DNA from: Pontederia crassipes
Lineage: Eukaryota; Streptophyta; Magnoliopsida; Commelinales; Pontederiaceae
DNA length: 64,000 bases
NCBI GenBank assembly: GCA_030549335.1
Contig: CM060191.1
Location: forward strand, 2,485,001 to 2,549,000
Reading direction: 5' to 3'
Shown: positions 24,001 to 35,812 of the stretch, one piece after another
How the letters are laid out: each line of letters opens with the position of its first letter
Numbering within the stretch: position 1 is the first letter of the stretch
The notes under the pieces: generated by a model
Database searches by the model: none
The model's input: the letters and a program-made list of their open reading frames with translations, nothing else
What the model was told of the DNA's origin: nothing
Program-made: the position numbers and the translations under genes

Positions 24001-26131
24001 TGAATCAACGAATGGCGTCGTATGATCCATGTAGCCGACCCCATCTAGTGGGATAAGGCTTTGTTGTTGTTGTTGTTGGGCACAATGAGTGTATAATAGT
24101 CATTATTCATATGTATATTTAGTCTGACTGAATTTGGATGGTAGGAGAAAGCATCTCATTCTTAATTTAACAAAACTAACCAATTCTTTGAATGAGCTAT
24201 AAAGTTGTGCATATTCAGATGCTACCATCTACTTCTAAAAGTTTGTTTAGAATACTAGTGTTTTAGGTACATCAAAGAAACTTGTTATAACCCACTTGAA
24301 GGTAGGCAAAAGGAGGGAGGGAGAGAGAAATCTGGAAGATGTGATACATAATAGAAACATTACTGCATCGGAACATGGTCGTACTTCGTACAGCTCTATA
24401 CCTGAAGAAAGCCATCCATCTGTATAACTATCAGTCAAAGTGTATAAATCATTCCAGATTTCAATCATCTTTTGATCAAGTACCTTGTGTAGACCCTGAA
24501 AGAACCAGAAATTAATTATGGTTAACTACAGATGCCAAAGTACTTAAACATGAAACACTAATTAAATAAAACAAAAATTTTTGAGGAGAAAATAAAACAA
24601 AATTAAGAAACTAATATATGTGTTTCTGTTTAATTACCAAATGAAGGTGAATGATCCAGGTTTAGAAGTACTTGGTTTCGCCCTAACTAAACCAGGGTCC
24701 ACAAAGTACATCTTAATCAAAATAAGGATGTAAAAACAGACCTGGTCAAATCCATTCATATGCTTATCATTACCTACAAGACTTACATAAAAATTCTTAT
24801 TTGATGGCCAAAACAATATATAACGAACACCTCTTAGATTTTGCAAAATCAGATCATTGCTAATCCCCAAGCGTAAGACATCACAAGTATCAAGGCATAA
24901 TGAACAAGATATGGCATATAAAATCCTGTAGGATATATAATACTGGCAACAAAACAAAAACTTGATAAATGGAGAGAAGTGAAAGATATTAAACTTTAAA
25001 TTAACTTCTGTTACAGTATAATAAATGAAAAAAATGGAAAACCAAAATAAATTTGAACAGAAAAATGGTGGTGGGTTTGCTAATATCACCCACATTTAAG
25101 AACTTATTAATAGTCATATTTAGAAACAAAAGGCAGAAATAGCACACCTGTGCATACTTCTCTGCAATATAGCGATGCCTATATGCAAGTTTCCTTTTGC
25201 TCATAAAATCAAACGGAGGACCAAATCCATCGCTGGTGAAATCATAGCTCGATAGATCTCTTCCATCATCAAATTCAATTAGAGAATTGAGATAAGGTTC
25301 ATTACAATTCTCAATCTGCATGCAAAAACCTAGAACACATCAGTTTAGTTAAAGTTAGGAGCATATAGACATGAATATTTGATTCCTTCTAGACCTATAA
25401 ATATAAACTGACACATCCACGCAAAGAATGATAAGGATGGATGAATATGATTAGTTGGTTCAGAAATGAAATTTTGTTAAATAGTCAAAGGCATAGCTTA
25501 CAAAGTCATCCTTGTGCATATTCTTTTCAGATTTTACGGAAGACATTCACAATAATAGAGTTAAAACTATAAAAATAGAATTTAGAGAACAAAATGAAGC
25601 TCAAATTCCAAGATTACAACTATTAGTTCAATTGTGGTATACTGCATTCATACCAGGTGGGTAAGCGCACAAATTATTCACATAACTTTTATCACTCTAG
25701 GTTACCAATGTCAAGATTCTTTTTGAGAAAGTTAAAAGGATGACTAGCACATCATTGGTGATAGGTTGAATTAAGTCATGACGAAATATAAACCAGCAAA
25801 CAGAAATCCTAACAAATAGGCAGAAATATAGGTATTACCATGTGAACAGAAAGAGAAAGATGAGTATTGGAATCTAAAGAAAGTTAACCTCTTCATAGAA
25901 GAACAACTCATCACAAACTTGAAGAATGTGGTTCTCCCAGCGTTTCCCAAGTTCCATGCCTTGCTTCACATCCTTAAGGCCATTAAAGGCCCTTGAATAT
26001 GTCCCATCCAACAAAGACTTCAACAAGATGAGTGTCTCATCCATGTCCCATATATACACAATCATCGCTTCAGAATCTGCTTGCAGAAGGTTTCCGTCCC
26101 TTGTAGAATTGTTCTCCATGATCTCATTCAT
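21058..26131 (-). CDS. EYA: EYES ABSENT homologue, HAD-type protein phosphatase
   Basis: The minus-strand coding exons are 26131-25889, 25315-25148, 24495-24402, 21837-21646 and 21314-21058. They join in phase to 317 aa, close to the roughly 300 aa of plant EYA proteins. All junctions are GT-AG. The HAD catalytic motif WDMDET (nucleophile Asp29, acid/base Asp31) sits near the N-terminus, followed by LILLKSLLDGTYSRAFNG. Motif II is ILVTSGSL (205-212), a Lys follows in SSWDVGK (241), and motif IV is the acidic IGDGTEE (262-268). That is a complete active-site set for an aspartate-based Tyr phosphatase. Like plant EYA generally, it lacks the long N-terminal transactivation region of animal EYA. 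The fourth intron (21838-24401) contains two LINE-derived insertions in antisense orientation. It is divergent from the RING gene at 27898. Confidence 0.92.
22840..23880 (+). mobile_element. 5'-truncated RTE LINE copy in EYA intron
   Basis: About 1040 bp homologous to the last third of the LINE (full copy from about 41009 on), ending in the same 3' tail with TTG repeats. The reverse-transcriptase frame is interrupted by in-frame stops: TTATGATCA replaces TTAGGATCA at about 23294, and GAATGACG replaces GAATGGCG near 23815. The insertion is antisense to EYA. 5' truncation is the usual product of incomplete target-primed reverse transcription. No convincing target duplication was found. Confidence 0.9.
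22861..23817 (+). pseudogene. Broken LINE reverse transcriptase fragment
   Basis: The open parts 22861-23295 and 23452-23817 match the RT-to-C-terminal part of the intact LINE protein, including LFADDIVLLADS and LYGSECWAMKG. Two stop codons interrupt it and it lacks the endonuclease and most of the RT, so it is non-functional. Confidence 0.9.
23937..24077 (+). mobile_element. Short internally deleted RTE derivative (copy B)
   Basis: It begins within the LINE leader (TAAAGGAGGAGGGTTGTG), runs to CAACGAAT, then continues GGCGTCGTATGATCC into the 3' end and a GTT tail. It is flanked by the 11-bp duplication GGGCACAATGA at 23926-23936 and 24078-24088. About 40 bp of the 5' end is missing, consistent with 5' truncation at insertion. 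It lies about 55 bp past the tail of the truncated LINE, in the same EYA intron. Confidence 0.88.
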
Positions 26132-27064
26132 TGCACATACCTCAAAAATCCTAAGGATACATGTTAACCATTCAACAGAAAAGCATCACATTGTGCATAA
26201 ACGATAGAAGTGCAATATTCTGATCTGAAAAATCAATCACAATCAGAAAAGAGGGAAAAAAGAACTTACATGAAATGTGTATCATTGTATGTGTTGCCAA
26301 AACCTGCTCCCACAATTTTACAAGTCCACAAACCTATGGTTTCTAATTGCAAAAAATTGAGTTTCTTTATTTGGTTGAGTTATGCATATTCAGGATTTTT
26401 TTATTAGAATTCTCTCATAAATCAAAGATTCATCAAGCCAAAGCAGACTTAGTACTGACTAAACTGATTCCTACAGAGATTTCCAGACTTTTTTTAGAGT
26501 GGAAATGATCGTTACAATTTGTAACCACCGACTTTATTATGTAGTAATTATATTACACGAAAGCTACAAAATATATATGCTCAACTTCTCGTCAATTTGC
26601 TAAAGATACACTATTCTCAACTGAGAATTTGGAGCATTATATGTCGATATATCTCACATGCCCTGGATGTGTATCTTATAAAGGTTGCATACTGAAATCC
26701 CTCATCCATATAACCACTCAAATACAAGAGAGAAAATTTCCCAAACTGAACAAAACAAGAAGTATATCAAATACTACACCAAACTGCAATGACGACTCAG
26801 TTTTGTCGCATAGCATAATTAGCCACTACCCCCAAACCTATCTCACCTCATATACAACCCTGAGTAAGGATTTCTAGGGCCTTACTCCATAAATGAGTGA
26901 CACAGCAATTAAGTGCCAAGGTGTGACAAAAAATAATCTTTTTCTGCTCGATTTCTCACGATACAGAAGAAAAAAAACAACATCGAAATAACAAGGAAAA
27001 TAGCCATTTGACCAAATCAGGTGAGGAAGAATCCTGACAACAGAAAAGGAGAGAAGGGTGTTAC

Positions 27065-27240
27065 CACTACATGCCTCCGGCAGTGAGATCCTCTTGGCGT
27101 CCTCGTATAACTCCCCAGCTGACCCTTTCCGGCGACTCCTCGTCCCTCGCCACCGCTTCCGATCGGTCCCCGGCCGATTGGCCTCCACTAGGGTTCTGGC
27201 GGCGGGGAATCGGCTGAGCAAGATTGTTTGGGGATTTTAT
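27065..27240 (-). promoter_or_regulatory. Probable EYA 5' leader exon
   Basis: A GC-rich stretch ends at a plausible donor, TGTAGTG/GTAACA (exon edge 27065). It would splice to the acceptor TATCCTTAG/GATTTTTG near 26155, just before the EYA start codon. The only AUG in this exon is an immediate start-stop, ATGTAG, at 27072-27067. The upstream edge is estimated from the drop in GC content. Confidence 0.5.
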
Positions 27241-27569
27241 TGAGGAATGGTGGAGGAGCAGGAGAGGGGAGGAATGAGAGAGGGGTTAACTATTGGATGT
27301 TGCTATCATAAACAAACGCGAAAAATATTAGAAAAAAGAAGATATAACAATTATAAATAAAATAAAAATTATAAATAAAAAGCCCTTGCCCTTACCATGG
27401 CGTTGCCATCAGATTTATCGCCAAAAATAATATATTAAAGAGAAAAATATATAAAAACTATATTACGAAAATTAAATATTTTGTATTACGTGGACGTCAT
27501 TGTCCTCGATTATTAATATTAATTAACAATTAATTGTATAAGTCGTAAAAGATAATATAAAAGAAAAAC

Positions 27570-27637
<68 letters not shown>

Positions 27638-27741
27638 TCCTCGACAGAATCAACGTCCAACTCCATCATCCCCCGTTCAATCTGCCCTTCGGAACGCATC
27701 TACTCGTCACGAATCTTGATGCCCTCCTCCGCCTCCTGCTC
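27241..27741. other. Divergent intergenic region EYA / RING gene
   Basis: About 500 bp, mostly AT-rich, shared by two divergently transcribed genes. It carries an (AAT)n microsatellite at 27571-27638 of about 22 units. The GC content rises sharply from about 27650 on, marking the RING gene leader. Confidence 0.6.
27571..27638. repeat. (AAT)n microsatellite
   Basis: About 22 uninterrupted trinucleotide units in the shared upstream region of the divergent gene pair. Confidence 0.95.
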
Positions 27742-27897
27742 ATGAGCAAGGCCGAGGCGACTGCGATAACTACGACGCCAAAAGCCGCATCAAACCAACG
27801 CCCTCGCCGCCCCTCTCCTCCTCCCCCCGTCCCTCGATCGACATCTCCCCTTGCCTTCCGCTCCTGCCGGCGATCCACGCCTACGCATCTGACGGCG

Positions 27898-30800
27898 ATG
27901 GCCGGCAATTCGAGAGATAGATCGCTCCGCGGCGGCCGGAAGGCTCGTCGCGCCGCGGCCAAGCACTCGGCGCCGCTGGAAGCCTCGGCCACAGCCGACG
28001 GCGGCGTGCCCCCCGCCGTCCCCTCCGGTGCCGCCCCCGGTTCTGCCCCTTCTTTCCCGGTCTGCCCGGTCGGCTCCCCAGCCGATGCCGATCCGGTGTT
28101 CGGGAATCCGAACACCAATCAAGGCCCCGGCGGGTGCGATGAGGCGGGATGGGGGTACTGCACGGAGGAGCAGTTGGAGGAGCTCCTCCTCAAGAATCTA
28201 GACTTCGTCTACAAGGAGGCGCTGGGGCGGCTGGTGTCCCTCGGCTACGACGAGGAGGTCGCGCTCCGGGCGATCCTCTGCAGTGGTCACTGCTACGGAT
28301 CGATGGATGTGCTCTCCAATATCCTCCACAATGCCATCGCGCATCTAAATAATCCCCCGCCACCGGCTCCCCCGGCGATGATCCAGGACTCCGCCGCCGG
28401 AACCACGTCGCCGGGGGCGACGATGCCACCGCTGGGGAGCGGATTCCCCGACCTACGTCATTTGCAGGAATACTCCCTCGCCGGAATGGTGTGCCTTCTG
28501 CAGCAGGTCCGACCCAGTCTAACCCGCGGCGACGCCATGTGGTGCCTATTGATGAGCGACCTGCACGTGGGCCGCGCTAGTACCATCGAAATCCCCGCGT
28601 CCCCGCCCTCCTCCGCCTCGGGGTGTCACGCACCTATGGCAGTGCCTACTCCAGTTTCCGTATCCGGTGCCCCTTGCGGTGGCTCCGGAGATTACGCTCC
28701 CCCGATTAATCTCTGCAAGTTCCACGCAGCTGCTGCAGCTGCCGCTGCGGCGGCGGCGGCTGCCGCCGGTGGCAATGCTGCTGATCCCAGACAATTTGAC
28801 CTCCCTCCCTCGATGAAGTCTGCAATGCGGCGAAATGGTTCCATCTATAACCCCGCCCCTGGCTTCCGCCCCTTCCTGAAGCCTTCAGCACGTTCTACGG
28901 CGCCTTCACCAGTATCTGAGCCCCCGCAGCAGCCCAAGGAGGATAATTCTGCTGATAATACGGATAGGTCGGCTACTGATTCTTCGGGTTCTGCAGATGT
29001 TGTAGACTCTGTATTGAAGGCCTTGGAGGGCATGAGCCTGGAAGATGGAAAAGAAGACCCTAAGAAAGAAATGATTCTGGATGTCATCCGACAGATTAGG
29101 GACCTCGAGGTTCAGGTCAAGGAGCGTAAGGAGTGGGCCCAACAGAAGGCACTACAAGCTGCTCGCAAGCTTAGCAATGATCTCAGGGAGCTCAGAGAAC
29201 TGAGAATGGAACGGGAGGAGAACCAGCGGCTGAAGAAGGGGAAGCAAACGCTAGAGGACACCACTCTCAAAAGACTTACTGAGATGGAAAATGCACTGAA
29301 AAAGGCCAGTGGGCAGGTCGACCGAGCAAATGCTGTTGTCCGACGACTTGAGACAGAAAATGCCGAAATTAGAGCGGAGATGGAGGCAGCAAAACTAAGT
29401 GCTTCTGAATCTGCAAGGACAACTGCTGAAGTGGAGAGAAGGGAGAAGAAGTTGCTCAAGAAGATAACAGCATGGGAAAAACAGAGAGAAAAGATACAAG
29501 AAGACATTTCTGAGGAAAAGAAGAAGATTGCACAGATGCAGCGTCGCTTAGAGGAAGGCAGAGCAACAATAAAAGCGAATGAGGTAAGCAGAAAACATAA
29601 CATTTTGCTACCTCTTCTTGATAACACTACTGACATTTTAAAATAAGCTTGTAACAATGACTTCAGATTCTTCATCCCTCAGATTCTTCATCATTTCTCC
29701 ATGTTTCTATAGTTTTTCTTATGTATAAGTTGACGGCAGATAAGTTTGGAAACCAAGTCGTGATAGAGTGTAGAATGGTGCTGGTGCAGAATCTTATCTG
29801 CTTGTAACCAGATTGCATGAAAGTTGTTGCCTACCTCAGACATTAGCAGCCTCGTGTTCTTTCTTATTGCAGATATCTCAGTAGGAAAGCTGTCATTCTC
29901 ATTCTGAAAAGAATGCATGAAAGGATTTATGCGTGTACTGGATAATGCACTAGAAAGCAAGATTGACTTTTCTTTGCCTGCAAATTCCGCAGACTCCATT
30001 TAATGCAAGCATTTGTGTCTTTAGAATTTTGAATATGCCTTTGAATTGTGTTATAATCTTTGCATACTCGCCCTTACAAGTCATCATTCAACATAGAGCA
30101 TAATGTTCTCTTATTGTGATTGTCTATCAAGGTTGTGCATGTTTCAGGTGGTCCTTGTTTCATTTTGATAAGGACATAAACCGCAATCAAAGGTCACCCA
30201 GGCCGTCATCTTCCGTCGTGCATTTCTCAAGAAACACAATCAAAGAATAACCATTCGACACATACATGTATCTTCTAGGGTGCTTTTTTTTATCAAATAT
30301 CTGAGAATATTGTGTTAACACCAACATCTTGCATTTCTCAAGAAGCACAATCTATATATACTATTGGTTTTTTCCTAAAAAAAATCAATATATACTAGAA
30401 TAATCATCCGACACATACATGATCACGATAGAGTTTCAAATACGTACGGCTTATAAAGGATGTAAAAAGTTTAGGTATGTATATCACAGATAGCATATTA
30501 ATGCTTGTAAGTTAATGACCATTATTGACATCAGTAATGATTTCCTTTTTTTCTAATAGTGCGTAGAAGCTTCTTATGGTGAAGGAATATCATGCATTTA
30601 TACTGACTTAATTTAAGTTATCATGTTAGATTGTTTTCTATCATTTTCCTCTATAACTTGACTTGTGACCATATCTTTTTTTTCTTTGAGAGGTACCATA
30701 TCTATTTGTTCTGCAGGCATGTTTTATATCTTAACTAATGATGATAGGTAAGAAAACTTATTTGTGTTATTCTCCACGTGTCAAATCATTTTGCATTCGC

Positions 30801-31315
30801 AGATAAAATGGAAACAAGAAGTAAAAGCTAAAGAACAGGCAGTTGCTTTGCTTGAAGAAGAACGGAGAGCCAAGGAAGCAGCAAAGGTTAATACCAGTAG
30901 AAGAGTCGAATTACTGCGCCAGAAGATAGAAATAGACTTTCAGCGCCACAAGGATGATGTTCAAAGGCTCGAAGAGGAGCTATCTCGTCTCAAGGCATCT
31001 GCAGGAGCAAACCAGCTGAGCATTCCGTCAGTCAATGCTTTTAATTCAGTGGGCCCAGATGCCACAAAAGCGCTGAAAGAGTTCAATGCGAGAGCAATCA
31101 GTGGTTCGAATAAATCACAGGAATGTGTTCGAAAGCTTAATAAAATCTGCATGATCTGTAAGAAGGATGAAATTTCGGTAGTCTTCTTACCTTGCGCTCA
31201 TCAGGTGGTATGTGCCAACTGCAGCGAAGATCATGCAAAAAAGGGTAAAGCTAGCTGTCCTTGCTGCAACTCCAGAGTTGAAGAGCGAATCCGTGTTTTT
31301 GGTGCAAGGTCGTAG
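27898..31315 (+). CDS. RING E3 ubiquitin ligase, RF298/MIP1-like
   Basis: Exon 1 ends at 29583 (AATGAG/GTAAGC) and exon 2 is 30803-31315 (TTCGCAG/ATAAAATGG). The join is in phase. With the ATG at 27898, in strong context GCGATGGC, the protein is 732 aa; an in-frame ATG at 27742 in weaker context would add 52 residues. Order of regions: a basic N-terminus; a conserved helical region, YCTEEQLEELLLKNLDFVYK and GYDEEVALRAILCSGHCYG, typical of this plant family; an alanine run near 28727-28765; a long coiled coil (about residues 375-640); and a C-terminal C3HC4 RING, CMICKKDEISVVFLPCAHQ (about 678-717), with all eight ligands present. The RING recruits E2 enzymes for ubiquitin transfer; substrates are unknown. 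Exon 1 is GC-rich at its 5' end only. Confidence 0.9.
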
Positions 31316-32757
31316 ATGCAACTCGATCCCGTCAAACCTTTATCAATACATATACTTTTCAAGTTCTTATATCCATGATTCCGTTCGATGCCGAATAAGA
31401 AGCTTTGTAAAAGAAACTCAAAGGGAAGATATATTGCAAGATTTGAAGTGGTAGTTTATGTCTATATGGTTGAGGCATGCAATTTTATGCTTTTGGATCT
31501 TGCATTCCAATTTCATCATGGTTGCTTCTTGTTACAGAGTTCCTGATCGTATCCTGAATGTTTTTTCTTCTGGTCGAGAGGGAAGTGAATTTAGAAATCC
31601 GTTTGTTCTTGGTTCTTCTTGGATCAAGTATCCAGGTTTTGGTTCTGAATTTTGGATGTAATTTCTTATAGCTTGAAGGATTAGAAGATTGATCACCATG
31701 CTAGAACGAGTTACCTCCTCGAGTTATTTATTATGATTTTTAGTGCCTCTGCTTAAACTAATCGATACACCAAAAGCTAATCGCATAGACAATGTAAGAT
31801 CTTAAATTAACAATTGAGTTCTGGGATCTTATTCAGAGTTAGAGCTCTGCTTTCTGTTGTTGAGAAGAATGCATTAATAATTGTTTTCTAACAGGGCAAG
31901 ATAATATAAAAAAGCTATGTTTTATATTTATTAGATTTTCTCTAAGATTCATAGTTTGTTTTGCATAAGATATATTCGAAAAACCTAAAAAAAATTGGAT
32001 TCGAAGATTAAAATAAATGTAGAGTTTGAACTTCAAACTGCCAGTGCGGCAATGCACAAGACTTTGGCCTATATACATAAAGAATAGACCATGGCCTTCA
32101 AAAGTGTCTGCTCGCTAAACTTTGGACTGTTGAATTCGGCTAAGCTGATATCAACAATTAAAGGAGATGCGATTAACAAGAATGTGGATGGCCCTATAAA
32201 CTAAAGAAATGATAAAAGGATCACATGTTTTGGACTCATGACGAAAACTGGGGACCTCAAGTTAAAAGAAAGTTGAGAACATAGTGCAGAAGTTGATTGA
32301 AAAAATTGAGCATCAGCCCCCTACGAATATGGTCAATGTTTCGGATATGAAATGAGATCATAAACTCATGAGATCTCATTCATCATCCCCAATTTCTGAC
32401 AGTTTACATTGGAACTCAAAGCACATTTTCAACAGACAACACAACTACATTCATGGTCGTCAATTTTCTGCTACTGAGATCCGTTATGTTAGGATCAGCT
32501 TTCAATTTGATCATTGATATAGGACTGCATACTTTATGGTGAAGTCGACCTTGATATTTAATGCACTGCTGGAAAGATCACCGTCAAAGCTTCCCTTTCG
32601 GCATTCTTCATTTCAGAATCTCTTGCTGATAGGATCAGCCAGCCTCCAACACGACATAATGGCCGCGAAATATCGAGGATTACTTCATTTCTCTCATTTT
32701 TGTAATCCTCGGAATGTGGAAACTTGAGCATATACTAACAGCTGACGTGCCTTTAAG
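31316..32757. other. Convergent intergenic region
   Basis: 3' flanks of the RING gene (+) and the PPR gene (-). AT-rich; no gene recognised. Confidence 0.5.
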
Positions 32758-35660
32758 CTACGAGTCGTCAATAGTGCTGCAGTCTTCAGTATTTGATTCA
32801 TTCAATTGCTTCACCCGGACCTTGACACGTTTCCCTTTGATGTAACGGTACTCCCATGATGGAGGTGGGTATTTATTTTTCAATTTTTCATATTTATCCA
32901 GCATGCCAAGCTTTTGAAAGACATCACCTACCATCCTCACAATTGAACCATCTGGCCTGATTCCCAGCTCCTCCATGTCTGCAAAAATCTGTATGAAAAA
33001 AGAATAAACAAGATTATGAATTATGATTATAACTAGAATAACAAGCACCACATGAAGACTCACCAAGCTTGTATTGATAAAGCACATTGTTAATACATGA
33101 AAGAAGAATAAAACAGCAAGATTGAGTTTTTGCAATCCTATAAAGAGCATCGTTCTCACATATTCATATATATGCAGCCATATATATTTTTGCTATTGTC
33201 TTTTCTGGATACATGCACGTGTTTGTTGTAGATGATTTGTTATGTGAAAGATGCACAAGTTGTTTGGTTATGAATATGCTCCCTCTGCCTGTTCCAAGAT
33301 ATTGTCGTGGTCCTTCTATTTTGCCACCATGAATTTACTACTCACATCAGACAGGCATGGCGTCACACAGATGGATACTTACCTTTCCTGTATCTACGTC
33401 CCTAAATTTACTGATGGATACAGACTACTCCAACAGCTACTAATGCACATGCACCTTCAGATTTTTCAGTATGCAACTATGTTCCCTTTATGGAAACATA
33501 AATCCTTATGTTGAGATGACATGACCATAAAATGTTTAGGATGTGTATGGCAAAAGAAAATGTTGCCATACACGTTCTTTCTCTTTCATAATAATCAGCA
33601 TCATAACAAAAAGATCTGTGCACTAAGTCACTGACATTGCAGTTCATGATCACAACAAAAATGTTTCCTATTTTCAATATCTAATAATATTATTTCTAAT
33701 CATATCCTCAGTTCTTGCTACATCTTGCACTACTAGAATTGATGTTGGAATTTGACCTAATCACCCTCCACTTTTGAATCACTACTAGAGTTTTTTCAAA
33801 GTTGACAAGAGCAACAAAAGAGAATTGGCAAGTAACATTACATGTACAAGAAATATTAAAATGGATGAAAGGCAATGATGTTGGAAATGAAGGCAACATT
33901 GCTTCCAAAATAATGTTTACAGTTTTCATCCAGTGTAAGGTGAACTACGAAAACAGAGAGAGAATAAAGAAAACAAATGGAACAGCCAAAATGAACTGTG
34001 ATAATAGATTGATATATTGCATTAACCATGAGGACATTCAAAAGTCTAAGCACAACAATGAAAGATTGGTAAAGACAAATGGGAAAAGAAAAGTGATATA
34101 TACCTCAAACATCTTTTCATTCATGCCCCGATTGTAGTATATTGATATCATTTTTATAAAGAACACACGAGGTAAACTTTCCAAATTTTCTGAAAAAATC
34201 TTCATCCAAAGTTCTTCTGCTTCATCTAGTCGTCCATCCTCGGCTAAAGCATTTAACAAAGTGTAGTAGCTTCCCATGGTCTTTCCCTGACCTTTACTGA
34301 ACATCCACTTGACCACCTACACCAACGAGTTTTAGATCCAAGTTTCAAATAAATGATTCTGGAGAAAGAAAAGCACAAACAAATTTTATAAACAACTAGC
34401 TACATCTTCCATCATGTGCTACCTGAATTATGCGTTTCCATTCCTTTTCATTCTCAAGTGTCTTCAAAGCCTTCTTTACTACGATCAAAGGAAACTCTAG
34501 ATCCCATGCAATGAATGAATCAAGCGCACCGTAAACCTCCTCCTTGACATTTGACAAGCCTCTTATCTGTGAAAGTTAGGAATATCAAAATAAAGAAAAA
34601 GTTGAAACTGAGAAAGAAACTTGATTACCAGGATGTTACAAGTTTTAGAAAAGGATGTCAGCATTACAATGTCAAAGAATCATGTACATTAAGAAATCCC
34701 TGATCTAATAATGTGTCAATTGAACGATTATATCTCATTAGTTGACTGAGGAGGACCTCAATTATATTTTTATTTTCATTTTCTGACGTTTCTTCAGGAT
34801 TAAATTTCTACCTCCCTATGGGCTCCAATGTCTGCCAATTCGTTCCACCGAGCATTTCTCATTACAAATATATCTTTTGTGCCTTTTGTACAATGGACCG
34901 CTAATATGATGATGTCACATCACTATATATGCAACCCGACATCCAGAAACAAAATTTATGAAGAAAATAAACGTTATAGAGTATAGCACAACGGATTAAT
35001 CAATCTCAGGATATCAGTTTTTTCTGTCATATACTTCAAAATAACCGACAAATTGAGCATGTGATACTGCAAATTCAGATCGATAAAAAATTAGGAAATC
35101 CGACAAACTGCAAGAGAGGTCAATAAAAGATCCAGCTGTCTTCTGAAGATTCTAAAGTTAAAATCCACGTTTACCATCTGAGATTTGTATAAATTTTAAC
35201 GAAGCAAAAAAGAAATGAAGCTCAATCTGAGCACCCTAGAACACAATGCTTGTTCAACTCTTCCTGCATATGCTACTCTATCCCTCCGCGAGGAAGGCCA
35301 TAAAATCGAAGAAACGCAGGAATGAAGCATGCATAAAAGACGGATTGTAACTTTTAAATCTTTAAAGATTGCAATCTTATGTTATATGCGGCATCTTACA
35401 CATTCAACAAGCTTCTGCGACTTGGAAATCGTCCCAATTCTCTTTTTTGTTTTCCACACTCGAGGATACCTGGGTCGCGGTCCTCTTGCCGCGCACACCT
35501 GCCATGCGACACACAAACGCAAATGGAGAAGCTCCGATCGGCATCAAAGCTCATAAAAACATACAAAACTCACCACACTAGAGCTCATCCTTCGAGATGC
35601 AGTTGTGAACAAAGTAAAGCTCCATGAAGCAGACGGGGTACTACTTCTCATAAAAAGCAT
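32758..35660 (-). CDS. EMB1417: PPR protein, EMB1417-like, predicted organellar
   Basis: The minus-strand exons are 35660-35574, 35498-35400, 34566-34423, 34316-34104 and 32988-32758. All have GT-AG borders and join in phase to 257 aa. Exon 1 ([18 protein letters not shown], basic and Ser/Thr-rich) looks like an organelle transit peptide. Exon 2 gives the family motif [20 protein letters not shown]. Later exons give [20 protein letters not shown], then [20 protein letters not shown] (a PPR repeat), then [20 protein letters not shown] and [18 protein letters not shown]. This order matches Arabidopsis At4g21190 (EMB1417), a short PPR protein needed for embryo development. Its role is presumably RNA binding in the organelle, with target unknown. 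A separate 38-codon upstream ORF lies in the leader. The last intron (1.1 kb) is AT-rich. Confidence 0.88.
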
Positions 35661-35695
35661 CCTTCAAATGAACACAAAAAGAGAAGGGAGCGTTA

Positions 35696-35812
35696 TCATG
35701 CGGCCGAGAATACGAGTGACGTCGCGGGAACAGTGAAAGGAAGGAAGGAGGCAGAGCAGGAGAAGCTGTACTGGTTCGCCGTCGACGGCGCCGGAGAGAA
35801 GACGGTGTTCAT
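35696..35812 (-). promoter_or_regulatory. Upstream ORF in EMB1417-like leader
   Basis: The frame runs from ATG at 35812 to TGA at 35696 (38 codons), begins MNTVFSPAPS and is Ser/Ala/Phe-rich. It ends 35 bp before the main ATG and is in a different reading context. It could be a repressive uORF. It also looks transit-peptide-like, so an alternatively spliced N-terminus is possible, but I see no strong donor inside it. Confidence 0.5.

Noticed and set aside
29112..29675. 187-codon minus-strand Ser/Phe-rich frame
   Set aside because: Shadow of the coiled-coil part of the RING gene on the other strand.
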